DNA from: VGEM01 sp033764265
GTDB taxonomy: Bacteria > Pseudomonadota > Alphaproteobacteria > Rhodospirillales > Rhodospirillaceae
NCBI GenBank assembly: GCA_033764265.1
Contig: JANRJB010000287.1
Location: 1 to 17,138, forward strand
Length of the DNA stretch: 17,138 bases
Direction: 5' to 3'
Part shown: positions 1 to 7,780 of the stretch, one piece after another
Position numbering within the stretch: position 1 is the stretch's first letter
How the letters are laid out: each line of letters begins with the position of its first letter
The notes under the pieces: generated by a model
What the model was told of the DNA's origin: nothing
Seen by the model: the letters and a program-made list of their open reading frames with translations, nothing else
Databases searched by the model: none
Made by a program: the position numbers and the translations under genes

Positions 1-53
1 GACCCGGAGGGTCCGCGGTCAAGCCGCCGGCCCCGTCCGGGCTGTGCATTGGG

Positions 54-90
54 TTAAACAGTTGTAACGCCGAGGCAATCGGACTGTTAA
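54..90. promoter_or_regulatory. Imperfect inverted repeat upstream of the first gene
   Basis: The first 95 bases hold no convincing gene. Within them AACAGT (57-62) pairs with ACTGTT (83-88), and with one bulged A the arms extend to TTAA on the left and TTAA on the right. Inside, CCGA (70-73) pairs with TCGG (79-82) around a 5-base loop. There is no following T run, so it does not look like an intrinsic terminator. It may be an operator or a 5'-leader hairpin for the downstream gene. A weak promoter-like pair (TTGTAA at 62-67, TGTTAA at 85-90, 17-base spacing) lies in the same stretch, and TACAGT at 101-106 is another possible -10 element. Confidence 0.2.
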
Positions 91-188
91 TCGCGATGGG
101 TACAGTCTTTATGTCGGTGCCCGCAGGCCATAGATTAAGGCGCGGGCAACACATGCGCGCGCAGTCGGACAAACAGGGGTTGGCGGCG

Positions 189-587
189 ATGGATGCTTCG
201 GGGATGCAACACTTTCCGCTGACGGTCGAGCGGCAGGGCGACGGTCGGTTCAAGGCCGTGCTGGCCGATCTGCCCAACGGTCCGCAGGGCTGGGGCGCCG
301 ACCGGGACGCGGCCATCCTGCACCTGACCGATCAGGCCGTGCCGCTGCTGAACGGATTGAAGGCCGCCGGGCGGGGCCTGGCGCCGTCCGAGGCCGGCGA
401 TCGGCCGACGCTCGCGCTGGGCCCGATGCTGGCCCTGACGCCGGCGCCGGCCGCCCCCGCGGCGCGCCCGCCGCGCCCGCTGCCCAATGGCGAGCCGCTC
501 GACACCACCGGCATGACGATGAACTACAGCTGGACCGACGGCGCGTCCGACCCCTCCGCGGCGCGCGCCGCCGGCCGCACCGGCTGA
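189..587 (+). CDS. HicB-like domain protein with Ala/Pro-rich tail
   Basis: About 132 residues from the ATG at 189. Residues about 8-52 look like the HicB antitoxin-type fold: a short strand (FPLTVERQGDGRF), a second strand ending in DLPNGPQGWG, then a helix starting DRDAAILHLTDQA. This matches the usual HicB order of strand, 'DLPG' turn, Gly, then 'EAL' helix, but is degenerate. After about residue 75 the protein becomes a low-complexity Ala/Pro stretch and ends in a polar tail, with no recognisable DNA-binding domain. I chose the ATG at 189 because AGGGG lies 9 bases upstream and it starts just before the fold; in-frame ATGs at 96 and 153 are possible. No HicA-like toxin gene is visible on either side, so an antitoxin role is doubtful. 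It sits 9 bases before the secretion ATPase gene, in the same frame. Confidence 0.6.
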   Translation: MDASGMQHFPLTVERQGDGRFKAVLADLPNGPQGWGADRDAAILHLTDQAVPLLNGLKAAGRGLAPSEAGDRPTLALGPMLALTPAPAAPAARPPRPLPNGEPLDTTGMTMNYSWTDGASDPSAARAAGRTG

Positions 588-596
588 CGGAACGTC

Positions 597-2369
597 GTGG
601 CCGCGCTTGACGCAACGTTGGACACCGGCCGGGCGCACGGCGCGCCGGCCGCGCCCGTTGCCCCGCCCGCGGCCGATTTGCCGATCGGGCAAATCCTGCT
701 GGACCGCGCGGCCATCGGCGACATCGACCTGCAGAAAGCGCTGAGCCTTCAGGCCAGCATCGGCGGCCGGCTGGGCGCGATCCTGGTGCGCATCGGCGCG
801 GTGTCGGAAGACACCGTGCTGGACGCGCTGCACGACCAGGTCGGGCTGGATGTGATCGCCGGTCCGCAAATGCCGCAGGACCCGGCCACCTACCTCAAGA
901 CCATCGAAGCCTCGGGCATCGAACTCGACTGGTGGCTGGACCAGGCGACGCTGGCGTGGTCCGCGGGCGGCGACGCCCTGCACTGCGTAGCCCGCGACCC
1001 GTTTTCGCCCAGCCTGCAGGAAACCGTGGAACAGGCGTTCCCGGGACGGCCCATCGTCTGGTGGCTGGTGCGCAACCGCGACCTGGATTTCATGCTCGAC
1101 CTGGTCAAGCGCGCCAACTCCACCGCGGGCGTGGACATCGAAGGCGACGTGGCGCTGCTGCGCGAGCTGGCCGAGGAAGCCCCGGTGGTGGAGCTGGTGT
1201 CCAACACCATGGCCCAGGCCGTGAACGAGGGCGCCTCCGACATTCACGTCGAGCCGCGCGAGCACGAGTTCGACATCCGCTTCCGGGTCGACGGGGTGCT
1301 GCAGAACCGCCTGACCCTGCCGCGCACGCGCTTCGACGCGGTGGCGTCGAGAATAAAACTGATCTCCGGCCTGGACATCGCCGAGCGCCGCCTGCCGCAG
1401 GACGGCCGCATCGGCCTGCGCATCAGCGGCAAGGATCTCGACATGCGCGTGTCGTGCCTGCCGGGGGTGTGGGGCGAATCCATCGTCATGCGCCTGTTGC
1501 TGAAGGAACAGCGCGACTTCTCGCTGGCCAAGATCGGCATGGCGCCCGACCACCTGGAGCTGTTCGCCCGCCAGGCCAAGGAACCCTACGGCATCATCCT
1601 GGTGACCGGCCCGACCGGCTCGGGCAAGTCGACCACGCTGAAGGCGACGCTGGAGTTCATCAAGGACGGCAAGCTGAAGCTGATCACCGTCGAGGACCCG
1701 GTCGAATACAACATTCCCGGCGTGACGCAGGTGCAGGTGAAAGCCGAGATCGGCTACACGTTCGCCAGGGCCTTGCGCTCGATTTTGCGCCAGGACCCCG
1801 ACGTCATCATGATCGGTGAAATCCGCGACCTGGAGACGGCGCAGATCGCCGTGCAGGCCTCGCTGACCGGCCACATGGTGTTCTCGACCCTGCACACCAA
1901 CGATTCGCTCAGCGCCTTCACCCGGCTGATCGACATGGGCGTGGAGCCGTTCCTGGTGGCCTCGTCGGTGCGCGCGGTGATGGCCCAGCGCCTGGTGCGC
2001 CGGCTGTGCCCCGCCTGCCGCGCCCCGCACGAGCCGCCGCACGCCATCAAGCTGAAATGCGAGGAGATGCGCAGCCAGTTCCCCGACCTGCTGGCCGAGA
2101 CGCCGCAGTTCTTCGAGGCCAAGGGCTGCAAGCAGTGCCAGCACACCGGCTATCGCGGCCGGCTCGGCATTTATGAGGTGTGCGCGGTGAGCGAGGACGT
2201 GGCCGACGCCATCCTGCACCAGAAGCCCCTGCACGAGATGCAGGCGATGGTGCGCAAGAGCGGTTTCCGCACGCTGTTCGAGGACGGCCTGATCAAGGCC
2301 TGGCAGGGCGCGACCAGCGTCGAAGAGGTGATCCGCGTCGCCGGCCAGTCGGACATCGATGAGGCCTGA
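597..2369 (+). CDS. GspE/PilB-family secretion or pilus assembly ATPase
   Basis: A 590-residue hexameric ATPase of the type II secretion/type IV pilus class, expected to work at the inner-membrane cytoplasmic face powering pilus or pseudopilus assembly. An N-terminal MshEN/T2SSE_N domain spans about residues 27-100 (LPIGQILL onward). The N2 domain contains EGASDIHVEP and FRVDGVLQ. The Walker A motif is GPTGSGKS at 338-345, the Asp box ITVEDPVEY is at about 363-371, and the Walker B region DPDVIMIGEIRD is at 400-411, followed by a His-box region (TGHMVFSTLHTND). A four-cysteine zinc site is complete (C471/C474 and C511/C514). Length is normal for GspE or PilB. The start is GTG at 597 with only a weak purine-rich site upstream. 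No other gsp or pil genes are present, so GspE cannot be told from PilB or MshE. It overlaps the next gene by 11 bases. Confidence 0.93.
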   Translation: MAALDATLDTGRAHGAPAAPVAPPAADLPIGQILLDRAAIGDIDLQKALSLQASIGGRLGAILVRIGAVSEDTVLDALHDQVGLDVIAGPQMPQDPATYLKTIEASGIELDWWLDQATLAWSAGGDALHCVARDPFSPSLQETVEQAFPGRPIVWWLVRNRDLDFMLDLVKRANSTAGVDIEGDVALLRELAEEAPVVELVSNTMAQAVNEGASDIHVEPREHEFDIRFRVDGVLQNRLTLPRTRFDAVASRIKLISGLDIAERRLPQDGRIGLRISGKDLDMRVSCLPGVWGESIVMRLLLKEQRDFSLAKIGMAPDHLELFARQAKEPYGIILVTGPTGSGKSTTLKATLEFIKDGKLKLITVEDPVEYNIPGVTQVQVKAEIGYTFARALRSILRQDPDVIMIGEIRDLETAQIAVQASLTGHMVFSTLHTNDSLSAFTRLIDMGVEPFLVASSVRAVMAQRLVRRLCPACRAPHEPPHAIKLKCEEMRSQFPDLLAETPQFFEAKGCKQCQHTGYRGRLGIYEVCAVSEDVADAILHQKPLHEMQAMVRKSGFRTLFEDGLIKAWQGATSVEEVIRVAGQSDIDEA

Positions 2370-4503
2370 TCCCCGGTCCGACAGCGTGTCCGCCAGCGCC
2401 AAGTTCATCGAGACCTATCGCGCCGCCACCGCCGCCCACCAGGCCGGCCGGCTGGCCGAGGCCGAGCGCGGCTACAAGAAGCTCCTGGCGATCGACCCGC
2501 ACCACGCGGAGACGCTGTACCTGTTGGGCGCGCTGCATCACCAGCAGGGCAATGCCGACGACGCGGTCCGCAGGCTCGCGCGCTGCCTGCAGATCGAGCC
2601 CGGCCACCTGGGCGCGATCGACATGCTGGGCGCGGTGCATGCCGCGCGGCGGGAGTACGACCAGGCGCTCGCGATGTTCGCCCGCGTCGCCGCAGCCCAG
2701 CCGGCGTCGGGCAAGGCGGCGTACAACCTGGGCCTGGCCCTGCTGAAGGTCGGCCGTCGCGGCGAGGCCATCGACGCCTACCGCCGCGCCGTGGCGCTGG
2801 ACAGCGAACTGGCCGACGCTCAGAACGGCCTGGCCCAGGCGCTGGCCCAGGACGGCAAGGCCGACGAGGCTTTCGGCATCGTCCAGGATTGCATTCGCCG
2901 CCATCCGCGCTTTGCGCTCGCCCGCCTGACGCTGTGTTCCATCCTGGTCGGCTTCGCCCGCTGGGACGATTGCGAGCGCGCGGCCCGCGAGGCCCTGGCG
3001 CTGATGCCGGACAGTGGCGACGCGGCCTACTTCCTGGCGACCGCCTTGCGCAGCCAGCGGCGCTGGGACGAGGCCGCGCCGTGGTACGCCCGCGCCGTGG
3101 CCGCGCGGCCCGGCCACGTCGAGGCGCTGGACGAGTTCGGCGGCGTGCTGTTCGAGCTGCGCCGCTATGCCGACGCCGAACAGGTGATCCGGCAGGCCAT
3201 CGCCGCCGACCCGGCCGCGCCCAACCCGCACACCAACCTGGGGCGCGTTCTCCAGCGGGATGCTGGCCGCGCCGACGAGGCGCTGCATCACCACGACATC
3301 TGCCTGGCGGCGCGGCCCGACTACGCCGACGCCCACAACAACCGCTCGATCGCGCTGTACGTGCTCAACCGCCTGGACGAGGCCGAGGCCGCCAGCCGGC
3401 GGGCTATCGCGCTTAAACCGCACCTGGCCGAGGCCCATTCCAACCTGGGCAACATCCTGCAGCGCAAGGGCGACCTGGACGGCGCGCTGGCCGCCTATCG
3501 CGACGCCATGGCCCTGCAGCCGGCCAACCCGGAAGCCCGCTGGAACACGGCGCTGACCCTGCTGGCGCTGGGTCAGTTCGCCGAAGGTTGGGCCGGCTTC
3601 GGCGTGCGCTGGCAATGCCGCGATTTCCCGGCGGTGGACCGTAGCCTGGGTTTGCCGCCGCTCGCCGGCCTCGACCGGCCCGAGGACGGCCCGGTGTTGG
3701 TGTGGGGCGAACAGGGCGTGGGCGACGAAACGCTGTACGGCGGCATGGTGCCGAGCCTGATCGAACGCGGCTTCAAGGTGGTGCTGGAGTGCGATGGGCG
3801 ATTGGCGCCGTTATGGCGGCGCGGCCAGCCCGACCTGATCGTCGCCGGGCGCGGCCCGGGCGCGGCCGACGCCATCCGCGCCGCCGGAGCGACGCGGCAG
3901 ATTCCGGTCGGCGGCCTGGGCGCGCTGGTGCGCCGGTCCGAGACCGACTTCCCCCGCCATCGCGGCTATTGGCGCGCCGATGCCGAGCGCGCGAAGGGCT
4001 ACCGCGCGCGTCTCGGCCAAGGGGCGAAGCGCCTGGTCGCGGTGTCGTGGATCAGCAAGAACGAGGAATTCGGCGCCCATAAGTCCGCCGCCCTGGTGAA
4101 CTGGCGCGCGATCCTGACCCGGCCCGACTGCGTGTTCGTCAACGTGCAGTACGGCGACACCGCCGCCGAGCGCGCCGCGGCCGCCGCCGAATTGGGCGTG
4201 ACCCTGGCCGAGATCCCCGAACTCGACCTGTTCAACGACCTCGACGGGCTGGCCGCGCTGCTGGCCGCCTGCGACCTGACGATCACTGTGTCCAACACCA
4301 CCGCCCACATCGCCGGGGCGCTCGGGCTGCCGCTGTGTGTGCTGGCCCCGACCGGTGCGGGCAAGCTGTGGTATTGGTTCTTCAACCGCACCGATACGCC
4401 GTGGTATCCCTCGGCGCGGATTTTCCGGCAAACCGTCGCCGGCTCGTGGCGCGAGCCGCTGGCCGCGGCGGCCGCCGCCCTGGCAGAGACAAGCGCATCA
4501 TGA
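2359..4503 (+). CDS. TPR-repeat protein with C-terminal GT9-like glycosyltransferase domain
   Basis: 714 residues. Residues about 9-395 form roughly 11 consecutive 34-residue TPR units, most ending in a proline (IDP, IEP, AQP, LKP, LQP), then a partial unit (LALGQFAEGWAGF). The C-terminal 300 residues resemble the ADP-heptose/GT9-like fold often fused to TPRs: VWGEQGVGDE at 448-457, probably a nucleotide-sugar-binding loop, and SNTTAHIAGALGLP from residue 645, equivalent to the GT9 'S.DTA..HLA' motif. The protein is probably cytoplasmic (no signal peptide or membrane segment), with the TPRs binding a protein acceptor or partner and the C-terminal part transferring sugar. The start ATG lies inside the end of the ATPase gene and the stop overlaps the next ATG, which indicates translational coupling. 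Donor and acceptor cannot be read from the sequence. Confidence 0.85.
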   Translation: MRPDPRSDSVSASAKFIETYRAATAAHQAGRLAEAERGYKKLLAIDPHHAETLYLLGALHHQQGNADDAVRRLARCLQIEPGHLGAIDMLGAVHAARREYDQALAMFARVAAAQPASGKAAYNLGLALLKVGRRGEAIDAYRRAVALDSELADAQNGLAQALAQDGKADEAFGIVQDCIRRHPRFALARLTLCSILVGFARWDDCERAAREALALMPDSGDAAYFLATALRSQRRWDEAAPWYARAVAARPGHVEALDEFGGVLFELRRYADAEQVIRQAIAADPAAPNPHTNLGRVLQRDAGRADEALHHHDICLAARPDYADAHNNRSIALYVLNRLDEAEAASRRAIALKPHLAEAHSNLGNILQRKGDLDGALAAYRDAMALQPANPEARWNTALTLLALGQFAEGWAGFGVRWQCRDFPAVDRSLGLPPLAGLDRPEDGPVLVWGEQGVGDETLYGGMVPSLIERGFKVVLECDGRLAPLWRRGQPDLIVAGRGPGAADAIRAAGATRQIPVGGLGALVRRSETDFPRHRGYWRADAERAKGYRARLGQGAKRLVAVSWISKNEEFGAHKSAALVNWRAILTRPDCVFVNVQYGDTAAERAAAAAELGVTLAEIPELDLFNDLDGLAALLAACDLTITVSNTTAHIAGALGLPLCVLAPTGAGKLWYWFFNRTDTPWYPSARIFRQTVAGSWREPLAAAAAALAETSAS

Positions 4504-5174
4504 TCCGCGTGTTCATCGGCTTCGATCACCGCGAGACGGTGGCCTACAACGTGCTGGCCTACAGCATCCTGGCGCGATCGAGCGCGCCAGTGACGGTGGC
4601 GCCCCTGATGCTGTCGCAGCTCAAGGGCGTGTTCACCCGCGACTGGAACCCGTTGCAGTCCACCGAGTTCTCGTTCTCGCGGTTCCTGACGCCGTACCTG
4701 TGCGACTACCAGGGCTGGGCGATGTTCTGCGACTGCGACATGCTGATGCTGGACGACATCGCCAAGCTGTGGGCGCTGCGCGACGACCGCTACGCCGTGC
4801 AGGTGGTCAAGCACGACCACAAGCCCCGCGAGACCGTCAAGTTTCTCGACCAGCCGCAGAGCAAATACGAGAAGAAGAACTGGTCGAGCGTGATGCTGTT
4901 CAACAACGCCAGGTGCACGGCGCTGTCGCCCGACTACGTCAACACCGCCACCGGGCTGCAGCTGCATCAATTCAAGTGGCTGGGCGACGACGGGCTGATC
5001 GGCGAGATTCCGCACCGCTGGAACCACCTGGTCGACTACGACCCGACGCTGCCCGAGGACCAGGTCTCGCTGATCCACTTCACCGAGGGCGGGCCGTACT
5101 TCGAGAAGTACAAGGACTGCGGCTACGCCGACACCTGGCGGCGCGAGCGCGAACGGATGCTGTACGTGGGGTAG
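4500..5174 (+). CDS. GT8-like glycosyltransferase with DxD motif
   Basis: 224 residues starting MIRVFIGFDHRE, at an ATG that overlaps the preceding stop codon as ATGA. A purine-rich GAGA at 4486-4489 lies about 10 bases upstream. The start of the protein (strand then FDHRE) and the DCD at residues 78-80, inside WAMFCDCDMLMLDD, fit a GT-A fold in which DxD binds the metal and nucleotide-sugar phosphates. IHFTEGGPY (192-200) is the usual late His/Gly motif of GT8-like enzymes. FSRFLTPYL (58-67) is the usual segment before the DxD strand. It is shorter than typical GT8 enzymes such as glycogenin and looks like the compact bacterial form. Cytoplasmic, no membrane segment. Coupling to the TPR-glycosyltransferase suggests both act on the same glycan or acceptor. 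Substrate unknown. Confidence 0.82.
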   Translation: MIRVFIGFDHRETVAYNVLAYSILARSSAPVTVAPLMLSQLKGVFTRDWNPLQSTEFSFSRFLTPYLCDYQGWAMFCDCDMLMLDDIAKLWALRDDRYAVQVVKHDHKPRETVKFLDQPQSKYEKKNWSSVMLFNNARCTALSPDYVNTATGLQLHQFKWLGDDGLIGEIPHRWNHLVDYDPTLPEDQVSLIHFTEGGPYFEKYKDCGYADTWRRERERMLYVG

Positions 5175-5184
5175 GACGGCGTGT

Positions 5185-5940
5185 TCAGGCCGTCGGCGCG
5201 ACCTGACCGGGATTGGCGCGATACTTCGTTTGCGTCGGCCAGATCAGTTTTGCGTCCCGCTCTTTGCGGGCAATCACCTGCAGCGTGCGATCATCGGGCG
5301 TCGGCAACCGGTACCGCGCGATGCCGTCGAGGCGTTCGATGGCGATGCCGCTGGCCGCGATCTTGACGGCGAACATGTCGAGAATCTTGAAGCCATTGGC
5401 CAGATAGAATTCGTAATAGAACTGGGGCGAAAAGTTGTAGAAGCCGTGGTTGATCATGACCATCGGATTGCCATGGTTGACGATGCCGCCCACGCGCAAG
5501 GCCGACGCGATGTTCTTGATCGCCTGGCCGACGTTAAAACAATGTTCCAGCGTGCCGGAGTCGATGACGGCGTCATAGGCGCCGATCATGCGGTCGGGGA
5601 ACGGCTCGTTCAGATCCTGGATGATCTCGCCGCCCCGGACTTCCTGGACGTCAAGATAATCGGCGGCGAACCCCAGCGCGCGGTAAAGAGAATCCGTTTC
5701 GATCACCTGGCTGGTGCCCCGATGCCAGCGAACGATATCGTCGGCGTTGGTCTTGACGGAAACGTGCGCGGCAACCTCGTCTCCGAACGCCGCGGCCACC
5801 TCGGCCGGCGAGACCATGATGTCGGTATAGCCCAGCGACAGCAGCCGGATCGGGCGCGCCGGCCCGACAGCATTGCGGATGTAGTTCAGGATCTGGGCGA
5901 ACAGCTGCCAGTCGGCGCCGCGAATGGCCATGGCTAGCAC
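5185..5940 (-). CDS. Class I SAM-methyltransferase-like protein
   Basis: 251 residues from a GTG at 5940; an ATG at 5931 is an equally plausible start, and an in-frame stop at 5983-5985 rules out a longer form. The centre fits class I methyltransferases: AYDAVIDSGTLEH (121-133, motif IV-like), then FNVGQAIKNIASALRVGG (135-152), then HGNPMVMINHGFYNFSPQF. These match small methyltransferases often seen in surface-polysaccharide loci. The usual glycine-rich SAM loop is not standard: residues 33-40 read LLSLGYTD rather than D.G.G.G. Activity is therefore less certain than fold. It is convergent with the GT8-like gene (10 bases between stops, no terminator hairpin visible) and divergent from the next gene, so it is probably a single-gene transcript. 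It might methylate a sugar, but that is guesswork from context. Confidence 0.75.
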   Translation of the reverse strand: MLAMAIRGADWQLFAQILNYIRNAVGPARPIRLLSLGYTDIMVSPAEVAAAFGDEVAAHVSVKTNADDIVRWHRGTSQVIETDSLYRALGFAADYLDVQEVRGGEIIQDLNEPFPDRMIGAYDAVIDSGTLEHCFNVGQAIKNIASALRVGGIVNHGNPMVMINHGFYNFSPQFYYEFYLANGFKILDMFAVKIAASGIAIERLDGIARYRLPTPDDRTLQVIARKERDAKLIWPTQTKYRANPGQVAPTA

Positions 5941-6127
5941 CGGGCCGGGGCGCTGGCCGTCGCGGGCGCATGCAGATTGCGCTTAGCTTGACCGAACGGG
6001 TCATGCATTATGGGGTCAGGTACCAGCGTTTCGACGCCCCGCACGTGACCACGAAACCCATTGCGAATCAATACGACCGGCCGCACGGAACGGGACTTGC
6101 GCCGATGGCCGGGCCAGGCGCCAAGCG
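5941..6127. promoter_or_regulatory. Divergent intergenic region, candidate promoters for both flanking genes
   Basis: This 187-base gap separates divergently transcribed genes, so promoters for both should lie here or nearby. Towards the right, TTGACC (5988-5993) is a good -35 match, but the following CATTAT (6006-6011) is only 12 bases away and TATGGG (6009-6014) 15 bases away, so the pairing is imperfect. GACC-GAACG-GGTC (5990-6002) is a short inverted repeat overlapping the -35-like box. GGTCA recurs at about 6014-6018, with its complement TGACC further on. These are weak signals, and no full promoter is clear in the leftward direction. Confidence 0.25.
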
Positions 6128-7768
6128 ATGATTTCCGAAGCGTTCAAGGCGCTGCTGGCGCGCGTGGCCGCGGGCGAAGACGTGCCCCAGATCGACCTGC
6201 TGCCATTCCTTCAGGGCCGCGCCCTGGCCGACCGCCAGATCGGCGGGCTGGCCCTGGCCCAGGCCTATGCCAAGGCGGGCAAATTCCCCCTGGCCACTGT
6301 CCTGGCCCGGCGTGCGTTCGACGTCGGTGGCTGGCATTTCGACACCTATGCGTTCTGCTACACGCTGTTGATGGCCCAAGACCGGCTGGACGAAGCGGTG
6401 GCGATCACGCGCGAGGCGATGCTGATGGCGGCCGATCGCGGCCACGTCGCGCTGGTTTATTCAATCTTCGGCATGTTCAGCGACATCGTCGGGCGGTGGC
6501 CGGCGGTGGCGCAGTCGCGACCGGACCCGCACGCCGACCGCATCATCGGCTGGCTGATGGAGCGTTCGTTCACGCCGGGTAACCCGCCGGCGTTGCGCCC
6601 GGACGTACTCGACGGCCGCAAAATCCGCATCGGCGTCATGCTGGCCGGCGACCAGGCCGAAGAGAGCGCGTTGACGCGCGTCGCGCTCAGCTTCGCCCGG
6701 CACCACGACCGCGCGAAGTTCGACGTGCATGTTTACTCCTACCTCACACTTGAGGAAAACGCGCGCACCAATCCGCGTTATGGGTCGTGGGTTGACGACA
6801 TCACCGCGTGGGGCTGCACGTTTCACGAAGGCGTGCGCGCCACCGGCTTGGCCCGGGTCATGGCGACCCACAAGTCGATGCTGATGGACCAGTTGGACGT
6901 TGTCATCTTCAACATGCTGATCCGCGACTACTACGTTCTGGCGCTGATGCGCCCGGCGCCGGTGGTGATCGGCGCAGTACACGGCAACCCGCGCGGCTAT
7001 AGCCTGCGATCGCTGGACGCCTGCATCACAGGCGACCCCCACTCGCTGATCGAATCGCTGAGCGATGCCTACCTGGTCCGCCCGTCGATCGACTTCGACC
7101 TGCTCGCACCGTCCGGCGCGACCGGCGACGGCCCGTTGGCGCGCGCGGACATCGGCGCCGATCCGGCGGCCGTCCTGATCATGTCGGGCGCGCAGGCCTA
7201 CAAGTTCAACAGCCCGCAATTCTGGAGCATGGTCGACCGCGTGCTACACGCCCGCCCGCTGGCGCAGTGGGCGGTATGCGGCGTCACGCCGGCCGACGTC
7301 CGCGGTTTCGGCGTCAAGCTGCAGCCCGAAATCGCCGACCGCGTGAAGCTGGTGCCCTGGCGCACCGACTACGTCACGCGCGTGCTGCCCTTGGCCGACG
7401 TGGTGGTCGACACGTTCCCGGCCGGCGGCGCACTGGCGCTGTTCTGGGCGATGCGGCTCGGCAAGCCGTGCCTGTCGTTCCGGTCGAACTATTTCCGGAC
7501 CTACTCGCAATTGGATTGGAGCCCGGCCTTCCGCGCCCTGGCGCGCGAAGACCTGGCATTGCCGCCGGGCGACCTGGACGGACTTGCGGGCCGAATCTTG
7601 AACCTGGTCGACGACGCCGACGCGCGCGGACGGCTGGGCGCGGAATGCCGCGACGCCGTGGCGGCGCTCGATGATCATCGACGTTATGCCGCCGACATGG
7701 AAGCCGCAGTGGTCGACGCCATTCGCCGCAAACGCGATGCGGGCCTTGCCAAGTCGCCGCAGGCATGA
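6128..7768 (+). CDS. SPINDLY/OGT (GT41)-like glycosyltransferase
   Basis: 546 residues. The first about 150 residues are alpha-helical and TPR-like (LALAQAYAKAGKFPLATVLARRAF, then LDEAVAITREAMLMA), followed by a linker and a two-domain GT-B region from about residue 165 (KIRIGVMLAGD). The C-terminal lobe carries LADVVVDTFPAGGALALFW (DTFP at 428-431), the equivalent of the DTFPYNGG donor-binding loop of bacterial O-GlcNAc-transferase/SPINDLY-like enzymes, and LGKPCLSF follows where those enzymes have G.P..T. The acceptor-side VVIGAVHGNPRGYSL is also family-like. Cytoplasmic, with no signal or membrane segment. The start ATG at 6128 has a weak AGG 9 bases upstream. It is followed after 12 bases by a second gene of similar C-terminal type, probably co-transcribed. 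Likely a protein or glycan glycosyltransferase; donor unknown. Confidence 0.75.
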   Translation: MISEAFKALLARVAAGEDVPQIDLLPFLQGRALADRQIGGLALAQAYAKAGKFPLATVLARRAFDVGGWHFDTYAFCYTLLMAQDRLDEAVAITREAMLMAADRGHVALVYSIFGMFSDIVGRWPAVAQSRPDPHADRIIGWLMERSFTPGNPPALRPDVLDGRKIRIGVMLAGDQAEESALTRVALSFARHHDRAKFDVHVYSYLTLEENARTNPRYGSWVDDITAWGCTFHEGVRATGLARVMATHKSMLMDQLDVVIFNMLIRDYYVLALMRPAPVVIGAVHGNPRGYSLRSLDACITGDPHSLIESLSDAYLVRPSIDFDLLAPSGATGDGPLARADIGADPAAVLIMSGAQAYKFNSPQFWSMVDRVLHARPLAQWAVCGVTPADVRGFGVKLQPEIADRVKLVPWRTDYVTRVLPLADVVVDTFPAGGALALFWAMRLGKPCLSFRSNYFRTYSQLDWSPAFRALAREDLALPPGDLDGLAGRILNLVDDADARGRLGAECRDAVAALDDHRRYAADMEAAVVDAIRRKRDAGLAKSPQA

Positions 7769-7780
7769 GAAGCGGGGCGC

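Noticed and set aside
1..188. A hicA toxin gene paired with the HicB-like gene
   Set aside because: No short reading frame with HicA features is visible upstream within the window, and the gene downstream is the ATPase.
135..2408. 757-codon open frame on the minus strand
   Set aside because: It lies opposite the HicB-like and GspE/PilB genes, whose motifs are unmistakable. Its translation is rich in Arg, His, Ala and Gln with no motif, typical of antisense frames in GC-rich DNA.
2293..3615. 440-codon minus-strand open frame
   Set aside because: Opposite the TPR repeats; low-complexity Val/Gln/Arg/Gly composition and no domain.
5175..5184. Terminator between the convergent genes
   Set aside because: Only 10 bases separate the stops, and no GC-rich hairpin followed by a T run is present.
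5951..6004. Frameshift-extended N-terminus for the 5185-5940 methyltransferase-like gene
   Set aside because: The alternative minus-strand frame starting at 6004 encodes Arg/Pro-rich sequence without similarity to methyltransferases, so no frameshift needs to be assumed.
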